A stretch of DNA of 64,000 nucleotides. It comes from Hydrangea macrophylla. Taxonomy: Eukaryota > Streptophyta > Magnoliopsida > Cornales > Hydrangeaceae. The stretch's first letter is position 1. The number at the start of each line of letters is the position of its first letter. Shown here piece by piece: positions 1 to 10,335 of this stretch. Below the pieces are notes generated by a model. That model saw only the letters and a program-made list of their open reading frames with translations, searched no databases and had not been told where the DNA came from. The position numbers were made by a program, and so were the translations under genes. Location: NCBI GenBank assembly GCA_033977485.1, contig CM066988.1, forward strand, positions 77,410,669-77,474,668, given 5' to 3'.

Positions 1-729
1 GCCATAGAAAAGCTGATTGAGCAGGGTTATCTGGCAGAATAAGTCGCGACGGACGGACAGCCTGCGCAAGGAGCCCGACCTCCCAGTCAAATCCAGCTGC
101 TCGGTCAAATCAACGTGATCTCCGGAGGAACGTCGGGCGGCGGGGATTCGCAGTCGGCAAGTAAGAGGCATGCTCGGGCATCCCGGGCGGATGTCTGGCA
201 GGTCCAATCCACCGTCTCCCCGCCAACTGACATACTGACATTCACCTCCGACGATTTGCAGGGCGTCCAATGCCCCCATGATGACCCGCTGGTTGTGACG
301 CTCTCCATAGCCAATTACGTGGTCAAGAGGGTGCTGGTGGACACAGGTAGCTCGACCAACATCATGTTTGTGTCAGCATTCGATCAGCTTGGGATTTCCC
401 GGGACCGGCTCCGCCCAGTTGCTATTCCCCTGGTGGGTTTTAACGGATCCAGCACCCAACCGCTCGGTACCATGGAGCTACCCGTGCTTATGGGAACTTA
501 CCCTCAACAGGTCTCCCTGCTGTCTAATTTTGTAATAGTGGAGGCTCCATCTGCCTACAACGTCATTCTTGGGAGGCCCACACTCAACAGAGCCATGGCT
601 GTCGTCTCCACCTATAGCCTGACAGTCAAGTTCCTGACCCCTCAGGGCCCTGGGAGCCTGCGCTGAGACCAGGCAACCGCCAGGAATTGCTATGTCAGTT
701 CCCTTCATCGGGAGGTCATCACAGAGACA
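1..729 (+). pseudogene. Tat gag C-terminus and aspartic protease
   Basis: The reading frame starting at base 1 opens with the end of Gag (residues EKLIEQGYLAE), hits a TAA at 40-42, and continues to an aspartic protease. The protease active site reads LVDTGSSTN (about 332-358) and the C-terminal part contains VILGRPTLN, both standard for retropepsins that process the Gag-Pol polyprotein. A TGA at 664-666 interrupts the frame, which then runs on in the same phase into the RT domain. The stops make this a broken copy. Gag capsid and zinc knuckle are outside the window. The family assignment is firm from the motifs and the downstream order. Confidence 0.85.
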
Positions 730-2304
730 TTGAACGTCCAGGAGATGGACCCAAGGGACCAGAATGATAGAGTGGGCCCGATCAAAGAATTGGAGCAAGT
801 GGTGTTGAACCCACAACTCCCAGACCGAACGGTAAGTATCGGCACCCTGTTTAAGCCCCGCCTTAGGGAGAAGCTAATTCAATTTCTGCAACAGAGTCAG
901 GATGTATTCACCTGGTGCCACGAAGATATGCCCGTGATTGATCCCCGAGTAATGTCTCACCCGCTCAACGTCGACCCAGACTCCCGGCCTGTGAAGCAGA
1001 AGAGACGAGGCATGACCCCCGAGAGACAGAAAGCAGTGGGTGAAGAGGTCGAGAGGCTCCTCAAAGCCCACTCCATACGAGAAGTCTGCTATCCCGACTG
1101 GCTAGCCAATGTAGTACTTGTAAAGAAAAGCAGCGGGAAGTGGAGGATGTGCGTGGACTTCACCGACCTGAACAAAGCCTGCCCCAAGGACTGCTATCCG
1201 CTGCCCAGGATAAACCTCCTTGTGGATTCCACGGCCGGCCACTCGCTGCTCTCGTTCATGGATGCCTACTCCAGGTACAATCAGATTAGCATGTACCACG
1301 GAGACGAAGAGAAGACCTCGTTCATCACGGATCAAGGGACCTACTGCTATAAGGTCATGCCCTTCGGCCTCAAAAATGCTGGGGCAATTTATCAATGCCT
1401 GGTCAACTACATGTTCAAAGACTTGATCGGAAAATCAATGGAGGTATACGTCGATGATCTGCTGATCAAAAGCCGGCACGAGTCTGACCACCTGGAACAC
1501 TTGGCCGTGGCCTTTAGCATTTTGAGGAAATTCGGGATGAGGTTGAACCCAGCCAAGTGCACATTTGGTGTTTCGTCCGGAAAGTTCTTAGGGCACCTGG
1601 TCAACAGGCAGGGAATTAAAGCAAACCCCAAGAAGATCCAAGCCATCATTAACATGCAGTCGCCCCGGTCAACCAAAGAAGTACAGAGTTTGGCCGGACG
1701 GGTAGCCACACTGAACAGATTTGTCTCCAGAGCTACCGACCGGTGCCTGCCATTCTTCAAGATCCTCCGTAAGGCATTTCAGTGGTCAAAAGAGTATGAA
1801 GAGGCGTTCCAGGAACTCAAGAAGTACTTGGCATCTCCTCCTCTACTCTCAACGCCTATACCTGGGGAAGAATTGTTCCTATACCTGGCAGTCTCACCCT
1901 CAGCGGTTAGCTCGGCACTTGTTCAGGAAGAGCTCGGGATAAAGTTCCCAATGTACTACACTAGCCGGGCGCTCCAGGGCGCGGAAAGTAGATACTCCCG
2001 CGTCAAAAAACTTGCATTCGCTCTCATCACCTCCGCCCGGAGACTCCGTCCGTATTTCCAGGCCCCTATAATTGTGGTCCTTACTGACCAACCTCTTCGC
2101 AGGATCTTGAGCAGGCCTGACACTTCCGGGAGGCTCGTCAAGTGGGCCATGGAGTTAGAAGAATTTGATGTGGCCTACCGCCCCCGGACGGCAATCAAAG
2201 GTCAAGCAGTAGCGGACTTTCTAGTCGAGTTCACATATCCAGAAGACCCGGTGGAAGAGCTCAACCCTTCAGTCCTACTGCCTGGGTTGCAAGCTGATGT
2301 CCCC
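730..2304 (+). pseudogene. Tat reverse transcriptase and gypsy-type RNase H
   Basis: This stretch is open throughout and encodes the palm and fingers of a Ty3/gypsy RT: WRMCVDFTDLNKACPKD, then FMDAYSRYNQI with the first catalytic Asp, MPFGLKNAGAIYQ, and the catalytic VYVDDLLIKS (Asp pair at 1453-1458). The connection region (KFLGHLVNRQGI) and a gypsy RNase H follow from about 1790. In that RNase H the expected first catalytic Asp is missing: the motif reads LYLAVSPSAVS where active relatives have a DAS motif. This decay is usual for Tat elements, where a second RNase H downstream takes over. The stretch stays in phase with the protease; the next stop is at 2341, inside the second RNase H. Confidence 0.9.
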
Positions 2305-2736
2305 ACCTGGGTTCTGTATATGGACGGTTCCTCAAACCAGTAAGGCAGTGGGGCAGGGATCATCCTAACTACTTCCGACGGCATCCAGCTCGAGTATGCC
2401 CTAAGGTTTGGGTTCCGTGCCTCCAACAATGAGGCCGAGTATGAAGCCCTATTGGTCGGACTGCAGTTGGCCACCTCCATGGGAGCACAACAGGTTTGAG
2501 GTTACAGTGACTCTCAGCTCATGGTCAATCAAGTCAACCAGGAATACGAAGCCCGATGGGATTATATGGTAGCCTACCTAGTCTTAGTCTGAGCGGTTTC
2601 GAAAGAGCTTCAGGGTTTTTCCATCACGCAGATACCCAGAGAGGAAAATACCAGGGCCGACTGGTTAGCCCGCCTCGCTTCGTCTTCTGAATCAGACTTA
2701 CCCGGGATAAGGATAGAATACCTACCCGAGCCAAGT
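2305..2736 (+). pseudogene. Tat archaeal-type (second) RNase H
   Basis: A second RNase H follows the first in the same frame. The acidic catalytic residues are recognisable: MDGSSN (Asp 2323-2325), NNEAEYEALL (Glu), YSDSQLMVNQV (Asp) and TRADWLARLAS (final Asp). Such an extra archaeal-type RNase H between the gypsy RNase H and integrase is a known acquisition of the Tat lineage, where it degrades the RNA strand during cDNA synthesis. Three stops interrupt it: TAA 2341-2343, TGA 2497-2499 and TGA 2590-2592. The last two could derive from Arg or Trp codons. The domain is therefore complete in outline but not expressible. Confidence 0.85.
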
Positions 2737-4019
2737 GTGATCAACTCAGAATGCATGGAGGTGGAACCAAACGCCTTGGAACCCAGCTGGATGGACCCGA
2801 TCATGGCATTCCTGACAATGGGCGAGTTACCAAACGAGAAAGAGGAGGCCCGCCGGGTCAGATACCGGGCGGCCCAATATCATCTTGTCGACGGCATCCT
2901 CTACAAAAGGGGATTCTCCGCACCGTACCTCCACTGTGTCCATCCCGCACAGGTCCAATCAGTGTTGTACGAAATCCATGAAGGAGTGTGCGAAAATCAC
3001 ATCGGAGGCCGAGCGCTCTCTAGAAAGGCCTTACTCCAAGATACTACTGGCCAACAATGGCCCGGGATTCTCAGGAGTACGTCAAAAAATACGATAAGTG
3101 TCAGAGGCACTCCCCCATGATCAACCAACCAGGAGAACCCTAGACACCGATCCAAAGCCCCTGGCTCTTTACCTAGTGGGGTATCGACATTGTCGGGCCC
3201 CTACCGATGGGAAATGGGCAGGACAAGTTCGCAATCATTACCGTTGACTACTTTACCAAGTGGGCGGAGGCCGAGCCCTTGGCAACAATAACCGCGCGGA
3301 AAATAGAAAGCTTCATGGAAAGGAAGATTCTCAGCAGGTTTGGCACTCCCCGGGTTCTGGTCAACGACAACGGCAGGCAGTTCGACACCCCAGTCTTTAG
3401 GCAATTCTACTCGGGCTATGGGATACTTAATCAATATTCCTCCCTGGAGCACCCTCAAGCCAATGGTCAAGCCGAGGTGACAAACCGGACAATCTTGCAG
3501 TCAATCAAAACAAGACTCGAAAGTGCCAAAGGGTTGTGGGCTGAAGAACTACCAACTCTCCTGTGGGCCTACCGCACCACACCCCGATCTGTAACAGGGG
3601 AGACGTCATTCTCCTTAACCTATGGGCTCGAGGTGGTGGTCCCAATAGAGCTCGGGTTGCCTACTCACCGGGTGGCGAATTACAGCATGCCAAATAACGA
3701 AGATGAACTCAGAACAAAGTTGGACTTGGTGGAGGAAAAAAGAGACTGAGCCTATTTAAAGGTGGCAGCATACAAGCAGCGGCTTTTGCGATATTATAAT
3801 AGCAAGGTGAGGCATCGCAGTTTCCAAGTAGGAGACCTCATCCTTAAGGCAGTGAACCAGTCTACCTGAGTCCCGAGCCATGGGAAGTTGGGGCCAAACT
3901 GGGAAGGTCCGTACATAGTTACTCGAGTCAACCGAGAGGGAACATACTGGCTTCAGAGCTTGGACAGACATGAGCTATCTCACCCATGGAATGTGTAGCA
4001 CCTTCGCAAATACTATTAG
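2737..4019 (+). pseudogene. Tat integrase
   Basis: Integrase inserts the cDNA into host DNA. The N-terminal zinc finger region is readable (HEGVCENHIGG, then YDKCQRHSP, in which the first finger Cys of the pair appears as Tyr). A one-base frameshift near 3040 moves the frame. The catalytic core begins near 3180 and carries the D,D,E triad in VDYFTKWAEAEP, VNDNGRQF and QANGQAEVTNR. The C-terminal domain runs from 3747 past TGA 3747-3749, another TGA near 3870 and a TAG near 3995, to the terminal TAG at 4017-4019. It ends with a GPYIVTRVNREGTYWL segment and no chromodomain, as expected for Tat and not for chromoviruses. Confidence 0.88.
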
Positions 4020-4158
4020 TAACCCAGAGACACGGACAATTTAGTAATGGTTAGGAAATTTTTGTAGCTCCATTTGAGCATTCCTTATAAATTTTTGAAT
4101 GAAATAAAAGATTGTACTTTGCAAAATTATTCCTATCAGTGTCCCATGCGCATCCAAA
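4020..4158. other. Spacer between integrase and repeat array
   Basis: This is an AT-rich untranslated stretch of the Tat element after the pol stop. I see no ORF or further signal here. Confidence 0.5.
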
Positions 4159-4630
4159 GACCTCGGGCCTAACCCCAAGGCATGAAAGACCTTGGCTCAA
4201 AACCAAGGCACAAAGACCTTGGGACTAACCCCGAGGCATGAAAGACCTTGGCTCAAAACCAAGGCACAAAGACCTCGGGCCTAACCCCGAGGCATGAAAG
4301 ACCTTGGCTAAAAGCCAAGGCATAAACGACCTTGGCTCAAAACCAAGGCACAAAGACCTCGGGCCTAACCCCAAGGCATGAAAGACCTTGGCTAAAAACC
4401 AAGGCATAAACGACCTTGGCTCAAAACCAAGGCACAAAGACCTCGGGCCTAACCCCGAGGCATGAAAGACCTTGACAAAAAATGAAGGCATAAACAACCT
4501 TGGCTCAAAACCAAGGTATAAACACCTCGGGCCTAACCCCGAGGCATGAAAGACCTTGGTTTAAAACCAAGGCATAAACACCTCGGGAACATACCCGTGG
4601 CATACAAGACCTCGGGCCTAACCTCGAGGC
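4159..4630. repeat. Tandem array of alternating hairpin half-units, Tat 3' region
   Basis: About eight units of roughly 56 bp are repeated head to tail, with some degeneration. Each unit has two half-units that can each fold into a stem-loop. One pairs CCTCGG with CCGAGG around a GCCTAACC-type loop; the other pairs CCTTGG with CCAAGG around a CTCAAAA-type loop. Both half-units are followed by a variant of GCATGAAAGA or GCACAAAGA. Tandem repeats in the 3' untranslated region are known for Tat/Ogre elements and can seed satellites. Both strands look open in places, but the translations are only repeats of the unit. Confidence 0.9.
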
Positions 4631-5182
4631 ACCGGCTTCGCTTAGGCCCAACCGACAATGGTGGCAGACCCACTAGGTGGCTTATGATGGCAAGCTTCAA
4701 AGGACCCTGCAACCACCCATGTTCATGTCGGTTTCCTACGGTCACTCACTCCCGTACACCTGCCTTAGCTAAATGCTTGGGGGGCAGGGACTGGGCCAAA
4801 ACAGGAAATCACACTGGTCATTAAAAGGACTGGGAATCCTAACATTCCTAAGTACTTAAAGTGATCAGAGTTAAAATCCGGGATGGTAAAACAGGATTTT
4901 TCCAATAATACACCGGGCGATTACCTTTAAAACAGGTCTGCAAGACCAGCTGTTCTACCGGTTACTATCCTAAACCATTTGCTAAGGCAGGGATTTGGTC
5001 GGTCAAAATCGGGCGGATACTGGCAATCACAAACAGGCACACAACAAGTACAAAAATAATAAACAGTTGATGGAAAACCTCGGTTTCAAGAACCCTTTCA
5101 TTAATATATAAAAAACTGTACAGTACCTGGGGACAGTTGTAGTAGCCACCCTAAAAAAAAAAGGAGAAGAGCAATAGAGGAG
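4631..5182. other. Tat non-coding spacer with an internal polypurine tract
   Basis: This spacer separates the hairpin array from the 3' end of the antisense gene. It contains a polypurine-like run GGGGGGCAGGGA at 4779-4790 that resembles the true tract at 22696-22711. No LTR start follows it, so it is not the terminal tract. I see no coding sequence on either strand. Confidence 0.5.
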
Positions 5183-5742
5183 TTAGGCGTCGTCAACAAC
5201 GACTACCTCCTCGGTCTCCGTATTCCCTCCCACTAGGGAGGTGTCTCCAGCCGACGCGGCATGGAGGGTTGCACCTTCCGGCGCGAAAGCCAGGCCTTCA
5301 GCGGTGGCAGCGGCACCGTCAGCAGGACCCGGAACCATGTCCCAGTAATCAGAATCTACCCCTGGAACGGAGAGGTGTCCAATTCTGGGTGGTCCTGGGC
5401 CAACCTCCTCTTCAAATCCTTGAACTCGAGGAAGAAACCATCATCAAAGGTCTCTTCTGGGGGACCAATGGCCGCCGCCGCCTCCAAAAGTGCCCTTTCA
5501 CGGGCCTCTGCTGCCGCGTGGCCAGCCCGCTCGGTCTCCAGCTCTGCCAGAGCCATCGCCAACTCCTCCTGGACTGCCCCGAGGTTCAAAACTAGGCCCT
5601 TGACCCTATTTTTCTCTACGGTCAAGACCCTGTCTTTGGTCTCCAGGGCAACCTCTTTCTCAGCAAGGGCGGTCTCGGCAGTGGTGGCCCTCCCAGCCAG
5701 TGCCGGCATGAAATACTCAGCTTCGGCAGCCATGCAGCCGAC

Positions 5743-5834
5743 CTGCATGAAATAAAGAGAAAATCGGTCAGTCAATGTTGTCAGTTGAACGAGTCAAGTG
5801 TACAAAAATCAGCAAGTACAGCAGAATCGCTTAC
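5743..5834 (-). other. Intron of the Tat antisense gene (92 nt)
   Basis: On the minus strand the donor reads CACCTG then GTAAGC, and the acceptor reads TTTCATGCAG then GTCGGC. Removing the intron joins two long open frames in phase 0 (SISHL to VGCMAAEAE). The in-phase join and consensus borders support genuine splicing. Confidence 0.75.
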
Positions 5835-6193
5835 CAGGTGGGAGATGGAATAGAGCCGCCCCTGAAATACCTGGGGAGACATGTTGGCGTACCTCTCATC
5901 CTGGCTCGGGAGAAAATATGGTCTGACCCTATCACGGGTCTCCCTTGACTCCTCCAGGGGCGTCCCGGAGGGAATATCCGACCGAGGAGCCGACGTCTCC
6001 CCAACCGTCACCACCCAGGGGACTAACGTCTCCTGGGGAGCCCGATCAGCCGGCGGGCCGCGCCTTAGGCGCCGAAGGGAGAGGTCACTATCAGCGGCCT
6101 CGACGGCCGGCCTCTTCCCTGCCGCCGCCATCCGCTCCGCAATAGCAGCTTGCAGATCCCTTAACCGATCCGGGTCTCTCTTGGGGGCCATTT

Positions 6194-6284
6194 CTGCAAA
6201 AAGAAAGCAAGTGCGAGATCAGTAACCAGAGCAACTAGATAACAAAGCATGAGCAGGATTGAAGTCAATTAATTAAATCCTTAC
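6194..6284 (-). other. Intron of the Tat antisense gene (91 nt)
   Basis: The minus-strand donor is CCCAA then GTAAGG; the acceptor is CTTTTTGCAG then AAATGG, preceded by a pyrimidine tract. Splicing joins PAIIP to MAPKRDP through a split Lys codon in phase 1. The ATG right after the acceptor could also start a shorter protein. Confidence 0.75.
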
Positions 6285-6926
6285 TTGGGATGATGGCCGG
6301 GAAGGTAGGAGCCTCGGCGGGATGGTCGGGTAGGCAATTACCAGTCTGGTCTCCCGACCGGGTCAGCACCTCCCAAATGTTGATGGGCCGTTCCACCAAA
6401 CCTTTGATCCTCTCCTCGCAGTCCTTTGGAATGCTCGGAAGCTTGATCGCCCATGCTGTAAAATAAGCTGAGGTGATCAGTCTCGTGGTCATACAAAAAA
6501 GGGCCTGGAGAGACACAGGAAAAGGCAAAGGACAAGCTTAACCCTTAACTCTCCCGGCCAGGAGGTCCTTAGTTGATCCCCTGGGGCTCACTCGCAGAGC
6601 CCGGGGGTGGACAACTGGAAGAACTTGTTCTTCCACCCCTTGTTGTTGCTCGGGTAGTTGATAATAATTTTCTTCCCCTGCCCAGCCCCCAGGTAAAAGA
6701 AACCGACCTCCCCGTGAATTGGGAACTGCTGGTGGATCCAGAAGAACTCCTGGAGGGTGAGCTCGTACCCAAAAATTTGGGGCCACAGGGAAATGGACCC
6801 CACAGGAACCTCCACCCGTTTGGAGCCAACTGCCCGGGTGCTATCCCGAGGTAGATCAGAGCATCCCGGGCGGTCGGATGAAGAGGAATACGAAGGCCCG
6901 CCAGGAAGGCGTCCTCATATAAAGTG

Positions 6927-6931
6927 ACAAG
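6927..6931. repeat. Target-site duplication ACAAG (left copy)
   Basis: ACAAG directly precedes the Athila 5' LTR and is repeated at 21478-21482 directly after the 3' LTR. A perfect 5-bp duplication shows an intact, unrecombined insertion. Confidence 0.95.
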
Positions 6932-8538
6932 TGACAAGCGGGGGTATTTGTAAAATACAACCGCGCTAAAAGAAGAAAATACACTAGAAAAGTCTACAAC
7001 TCCTCGGTTTATCTGCAGTTTGAATTACAATACCAGTTTTTACACATTATGATTAAACTATGATAAGTGGTATTGTTTTAGTGGTTATTTGTGCAGGTTA
7101 ATGCTGATGTGTACAAGATTGGAAGATAACAATAAAAGGAAGTGTTGAATTCTAATGAAGACAATCAAAAGCTGAAATTCAGAGTTCGATCGATTGAGTG
7201 AAGCTCAAGCGCTCGAACAAGTTCGATCGATCGAGAGTTATTCGATCGATCGATCATGCCTTTTATCATATTATACGCGCACGCAGCAGAAATGGGTTTT
7301 TAACCCTAGCATTAGGCTTCTACTATATATACTCATTTTGTTTACGTCCCAGAGGACGCCCACACTTGGTTTTCATTAGTTTTCATAGAGAGAAGAGAGT
7401 TTTACTTGTGTTTTTGTAGGTTTTATCAAGATTCATCATTGTTAGCTTGGATTTTCTATAGGTTAATACAAGTTTCTTTGTTCCAGGTTACTTACTACTG
7501 TTTTGTTTACATTCTGTACTTAGTTAATCATAGTTTAGCCTTCAATCTCGTAGTATTGCATGCTAGATAAGTTGAAATCATTAGTTTTTGTAGTTTTAAT
7601 GAAAAACTCACAAACAAACGATACCGTAATGAACCTTTACGTTGAAAATAGATCTGAGACTTCCCAGACCATGTCTGAGTAGTCCGAGGTTGGGAAATCA
7701 CGATGAAACTATGATTTCACGCCTCTACCATGCAGTATTTTTATTCCTGTGTTCGATCGATCGGATGTAGTTCGATCGATCGGACCGGAGACTTAGTCGA
7801 GCGATCGAAGGTTGTTCGATCGATCGAGAGATGAAGTTAGTTCGATCGATCGAAAGCGCGTCGATCGATCAAACCCTCTGATTCTTGAGAACATCTTATA
7901 CAGTATTCCAAGACTTTCTGCTTTACTGATTCGTTATCAAACTGTCCCCAAATGCTCAGTTTGTCAAAACAGTCTTTAAACTCTAAGCCTTAAGGCATTT
8001 TCTTTCAGTATATTTTGCAAACCACCCTCAATGCTAACACCATTGTAGGTGCGAGTCTTAACTATTGAATTAAACCACCTTTGTGTATTTCAAACTTAAT
8101 TGAGATGATATAGTCCCGGCCATGAAAGGACTATTGATTCTATATCCTTAGAGAAGTACGGAATACTATAGAAGTTGTACTCCATTGAGCTTAACTGCAA
8201 TTGCATGGTAAATGGCTGGGTCATAGTGGATTCGTGTGATCCCAACATTTTCCCTTTATTAAGAAAAACCGTTTTTAAAATCTTGCTTTAGTTAAATAGT
8301 CAGTCGTTAGTTAAGTTAATTTAGCTGCTTTTAATTTTAGTAGTTGTTAATCGTAGAACTTTGTGTTCTACATTTCTCTCAAAACATTGAATTTTGTTTT
8401 CTTTTTGAGTTTAATCTAGGTAAATTAATTCTCATCCTTCCCTGTGGGATCAACCTGGACTTAATCCAGTTTACTACTTGCATGATTACCTACACTTGGG
8501 TATAGCACACAAGCGCACACAGAAAAATATTCGTGCCA
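6932..8538 (+). repeat. Athila 5' LTR (1607 bp)
   Basis: The LTR starts TGACAAGCGG and ends TTCGTGCCA. A TATA-like box TATATATA lies at 7324-7331. Palindromic TCGATCGATCGA motifs form one cluster at about 7185-7256, just upstream of the TATA box, and a second at about 7752-7872, in the transcribed part. A hairpin with arms CTGGA and TCCAG lies at 8455-8469 near the 3' end. The copy at 19871-21477 has identical length. Confidence 0.97.
7324..7331 (+). promoter_or_regulatory. TATA box of the Athila 5' LTR
   Basis: TATATATA sits about 70 bp after a cluster of TCGATCGATCGA motifs and is conserved in the 3' LTR at 20263-20270. The position inside the LTR fits the genomic RNA promoter. The transcription start is not visible directly. 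Confidence 0.6.
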
Positions 8539-8544
8539 AGTTTT

Positions 8545-8562
8545 TGGCGCCGTTGCCGGGGA
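8545..8562 (+). other. Primer binding site, tRNA-Asp
   Basis: TGGCGCCGTTGCCGGGGA is complementary to the 3' end of plant tRNA-Asp, the usual Athila primer. It begins 6 bases after the 5' LTR. Confidence 0.92.
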
Positions 8563-8678
8563 AGGCGACGAGTTAATACTTAGGTTACCTCAATCTCTCT
8601 TAATCTTTTTCTGCTTTTATTTTCCTTTTTCTTTTAGTCCTTTAGGTAAAACACTCTCCTTAGGAACTCTCTTCGTTC

Positions 8679-10335
8679 ATGTCCAACAATTCCATCGAAG
8701 GAATTTTCGAAAATCCGCTCTACTTATCAGATTCCTCTAGTTCTATTAACCCTGTAGCTACTCCTACTGAATCAATGGGTGATAATCAAAGTGAAAATGG
8801 TGACAATTTGGTGGTACAATTGGACGACTCATTGCGTCCTTTGTGCGATCTCATACAACCAGAACACGCACCTACTCCCTCTTGCATTCTAATCCCACCA
8901 CATAATGGCGAATTTCAATTTCGCAATGGGATGACTTCTTCCCACCTTTCATGGGATGGAAAATGAGAAGGCGTACTTACATATCAAGGACTTCGAGGAT
9001 GTTTGCAAAACATTCTCACAAAACTGTCCTGTGGACGTGACACGTCTAATGCTATTTCCTTTTACCTTGAAGGATAAGGCAAAGGCGTGGTTACTCACCC
9101 TAAAACCCAATTCAATCTTCACCTGGCAGGCGATGAACACCGCATTTCTTAAGAAATTTTATCCAACTCGCATGACCACTGATCTTCAACGCCAAATCAA
9201 TTCTTATAAACAAAAGAGCAACGAAACCTTCACTCAAACATGGGAGCGTTTCAAAGATCTGCTTCTCTCGTGCCCACACCATGGATTCAAGAAATGGCGA
9301 ATAATCAGCTTCTTTTATAATGGGTTAAACGGTGAGACAAAAAAGTTGGTTGAAACCATGAGCTCAGGCCCATTTCTCCGTAAAAATACCGAAGAGGCGG
9401 AAGCCCACTTCGAATGGTTGGCCGAATATGCTCATGAATGGTCGAATTCTGACGATATCTCACGCTCACAGATATCCTGTGTAGAAGAGAAAAGCCTATA
9501 TCAACTAAACAATGAAGATCAACTCATGACTAAATACAAAGAACTAGCTAAGAAAGTACAGGAGTTAGGTATGAAAGGAGGAAGTTCGAGGCAGAATTTA
9601 CCTGAAGAACCATGCGGCACGTGCAATATGCTGGGGCACATTACCCAATATTGTCCCAATGTGCCGTATTTTCAAGAACAACCCCCCATGGAAATGAATG
9701 CCATGCAAGGGTATAGGTGGATAGGGAATTCCTATAACAACAATAATTCACAAAATAATAACAATCGATGGAATCACCCTGGTTTTGATTGGAAAAATGA
9801 TGCTGGGACCTAAAATCAACACCAACAACAGCAGCCCTACAATAGCAATAACCAATATCAAGGGCAATACAATAGGCAGTCCCAGCCATACAATCAAAAC
9901 AGATCTAATAATTATAACCAAGTGCAACCTCCTAATAATCAACAATCTAATGTGTACGTTCCTCCGCACAAAAAGGTGCAAGAAGAAGATCCTATGTCTA
10001 ACGTCAACTTAACGCAACAATTAATTCAAATGATGAGTAAAATGTCTGCGACGTTAGATAGGATGGATGCACGACAAGAGGGATCGGGTGGAATATTTCC
10101 TGCCCAACCACTTCAAAACCCTAAGGGATACAACAACGGTCCCCCTAATCATGAACAAGCTAAAGCCGTGACGACTCTAAGAAGCGGCAAGATTATAGGG
10201 CAAAATATGCCTACCTCTACTCCCGAAGAGTATGAGGAGGACGAAGTGGTCAATACAAACAAACCTGCTACTCAATAAGACGAGCCAACTACTAGTGATG
10301 AACCATTAGGGACAAATACTGAAGCTCCTAAAGTA
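8679..10335 (+). pseudogene. Athila Gag
   Basis: Gag forms the virus-like particle and packages RNA. The start ATG at 8679 opens a frame that shifts by one base around 8925-8942; from there the frame runs through all of pol. The capsid domain is recognisable (YLHIKDFEDVCKTF, DKAKAWLL, TWERFKDLLLSCPHHG). One zinc knuckle of the form CX2CX4HX4C reads CGTCNMLGHITQYC at about 9612-9653. A stretch rich in Asn and Gln follows (about 9730-9960), a low-complexity linker. Stops TAA 9811-9813 and TAA 10276-10278 interrupt it; both could arise from Gln codons by one C-to-T change. Confidence 0.88.

Larger units (their letters stand above)
5183..6931 (-). pseudogene. Tat antisense accessory gene, 3' part (Transposase_28-like)
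   Basis: This gene runs opposite to gag-pol. Its 5' part lies beyond the Athila insertion (21483-21842). Reading from 6931 down, residues such as LHPTARDALIYLGIAPGQL and NYPSNNKGWKNKFFQ resemble the plant family called putative gypsy type transposon (Transposase_28), carried antisense by Grande-type Tat elements. A basic segment starting MAPKRDPDRLRDLQ, an Ala/Glu-rich coiled coil (about 5470-5700) and an acidic tail ending VVVVDDA (stop 5183-5185) follow. Two canonical introns keep the frame (5743-5834 and 6194-6284); a third near 6475-6560 is likely but unresolved. One-base frameshifts near 6823 and 5360 break it. Its function is unknown. Confidence 0.8.

Noticed and set aside
4225..4497. 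Minus-strand ORF with repeated peptide
   Set aside because: It only translates the tandem hairpin repeat; no start context or homology.
4159..4630. Possible CRISPR array
   Set aside because: Units are contiguous with no unique spacers, no cas genes exist, and the context is a plant retrotransposon.
6569..6937. Minus-strand ORF beginning at 6937
   Set aside because: Its first codons lie in the Athila LTR and start at a non-ATG codon; the real coding sequence continues across the insertion to 21842.
8545..8562. tRNA gene remnant
   Set aside because: Only the complement of the tRNA-Asp 3' end is present, in the exact primer-site position.
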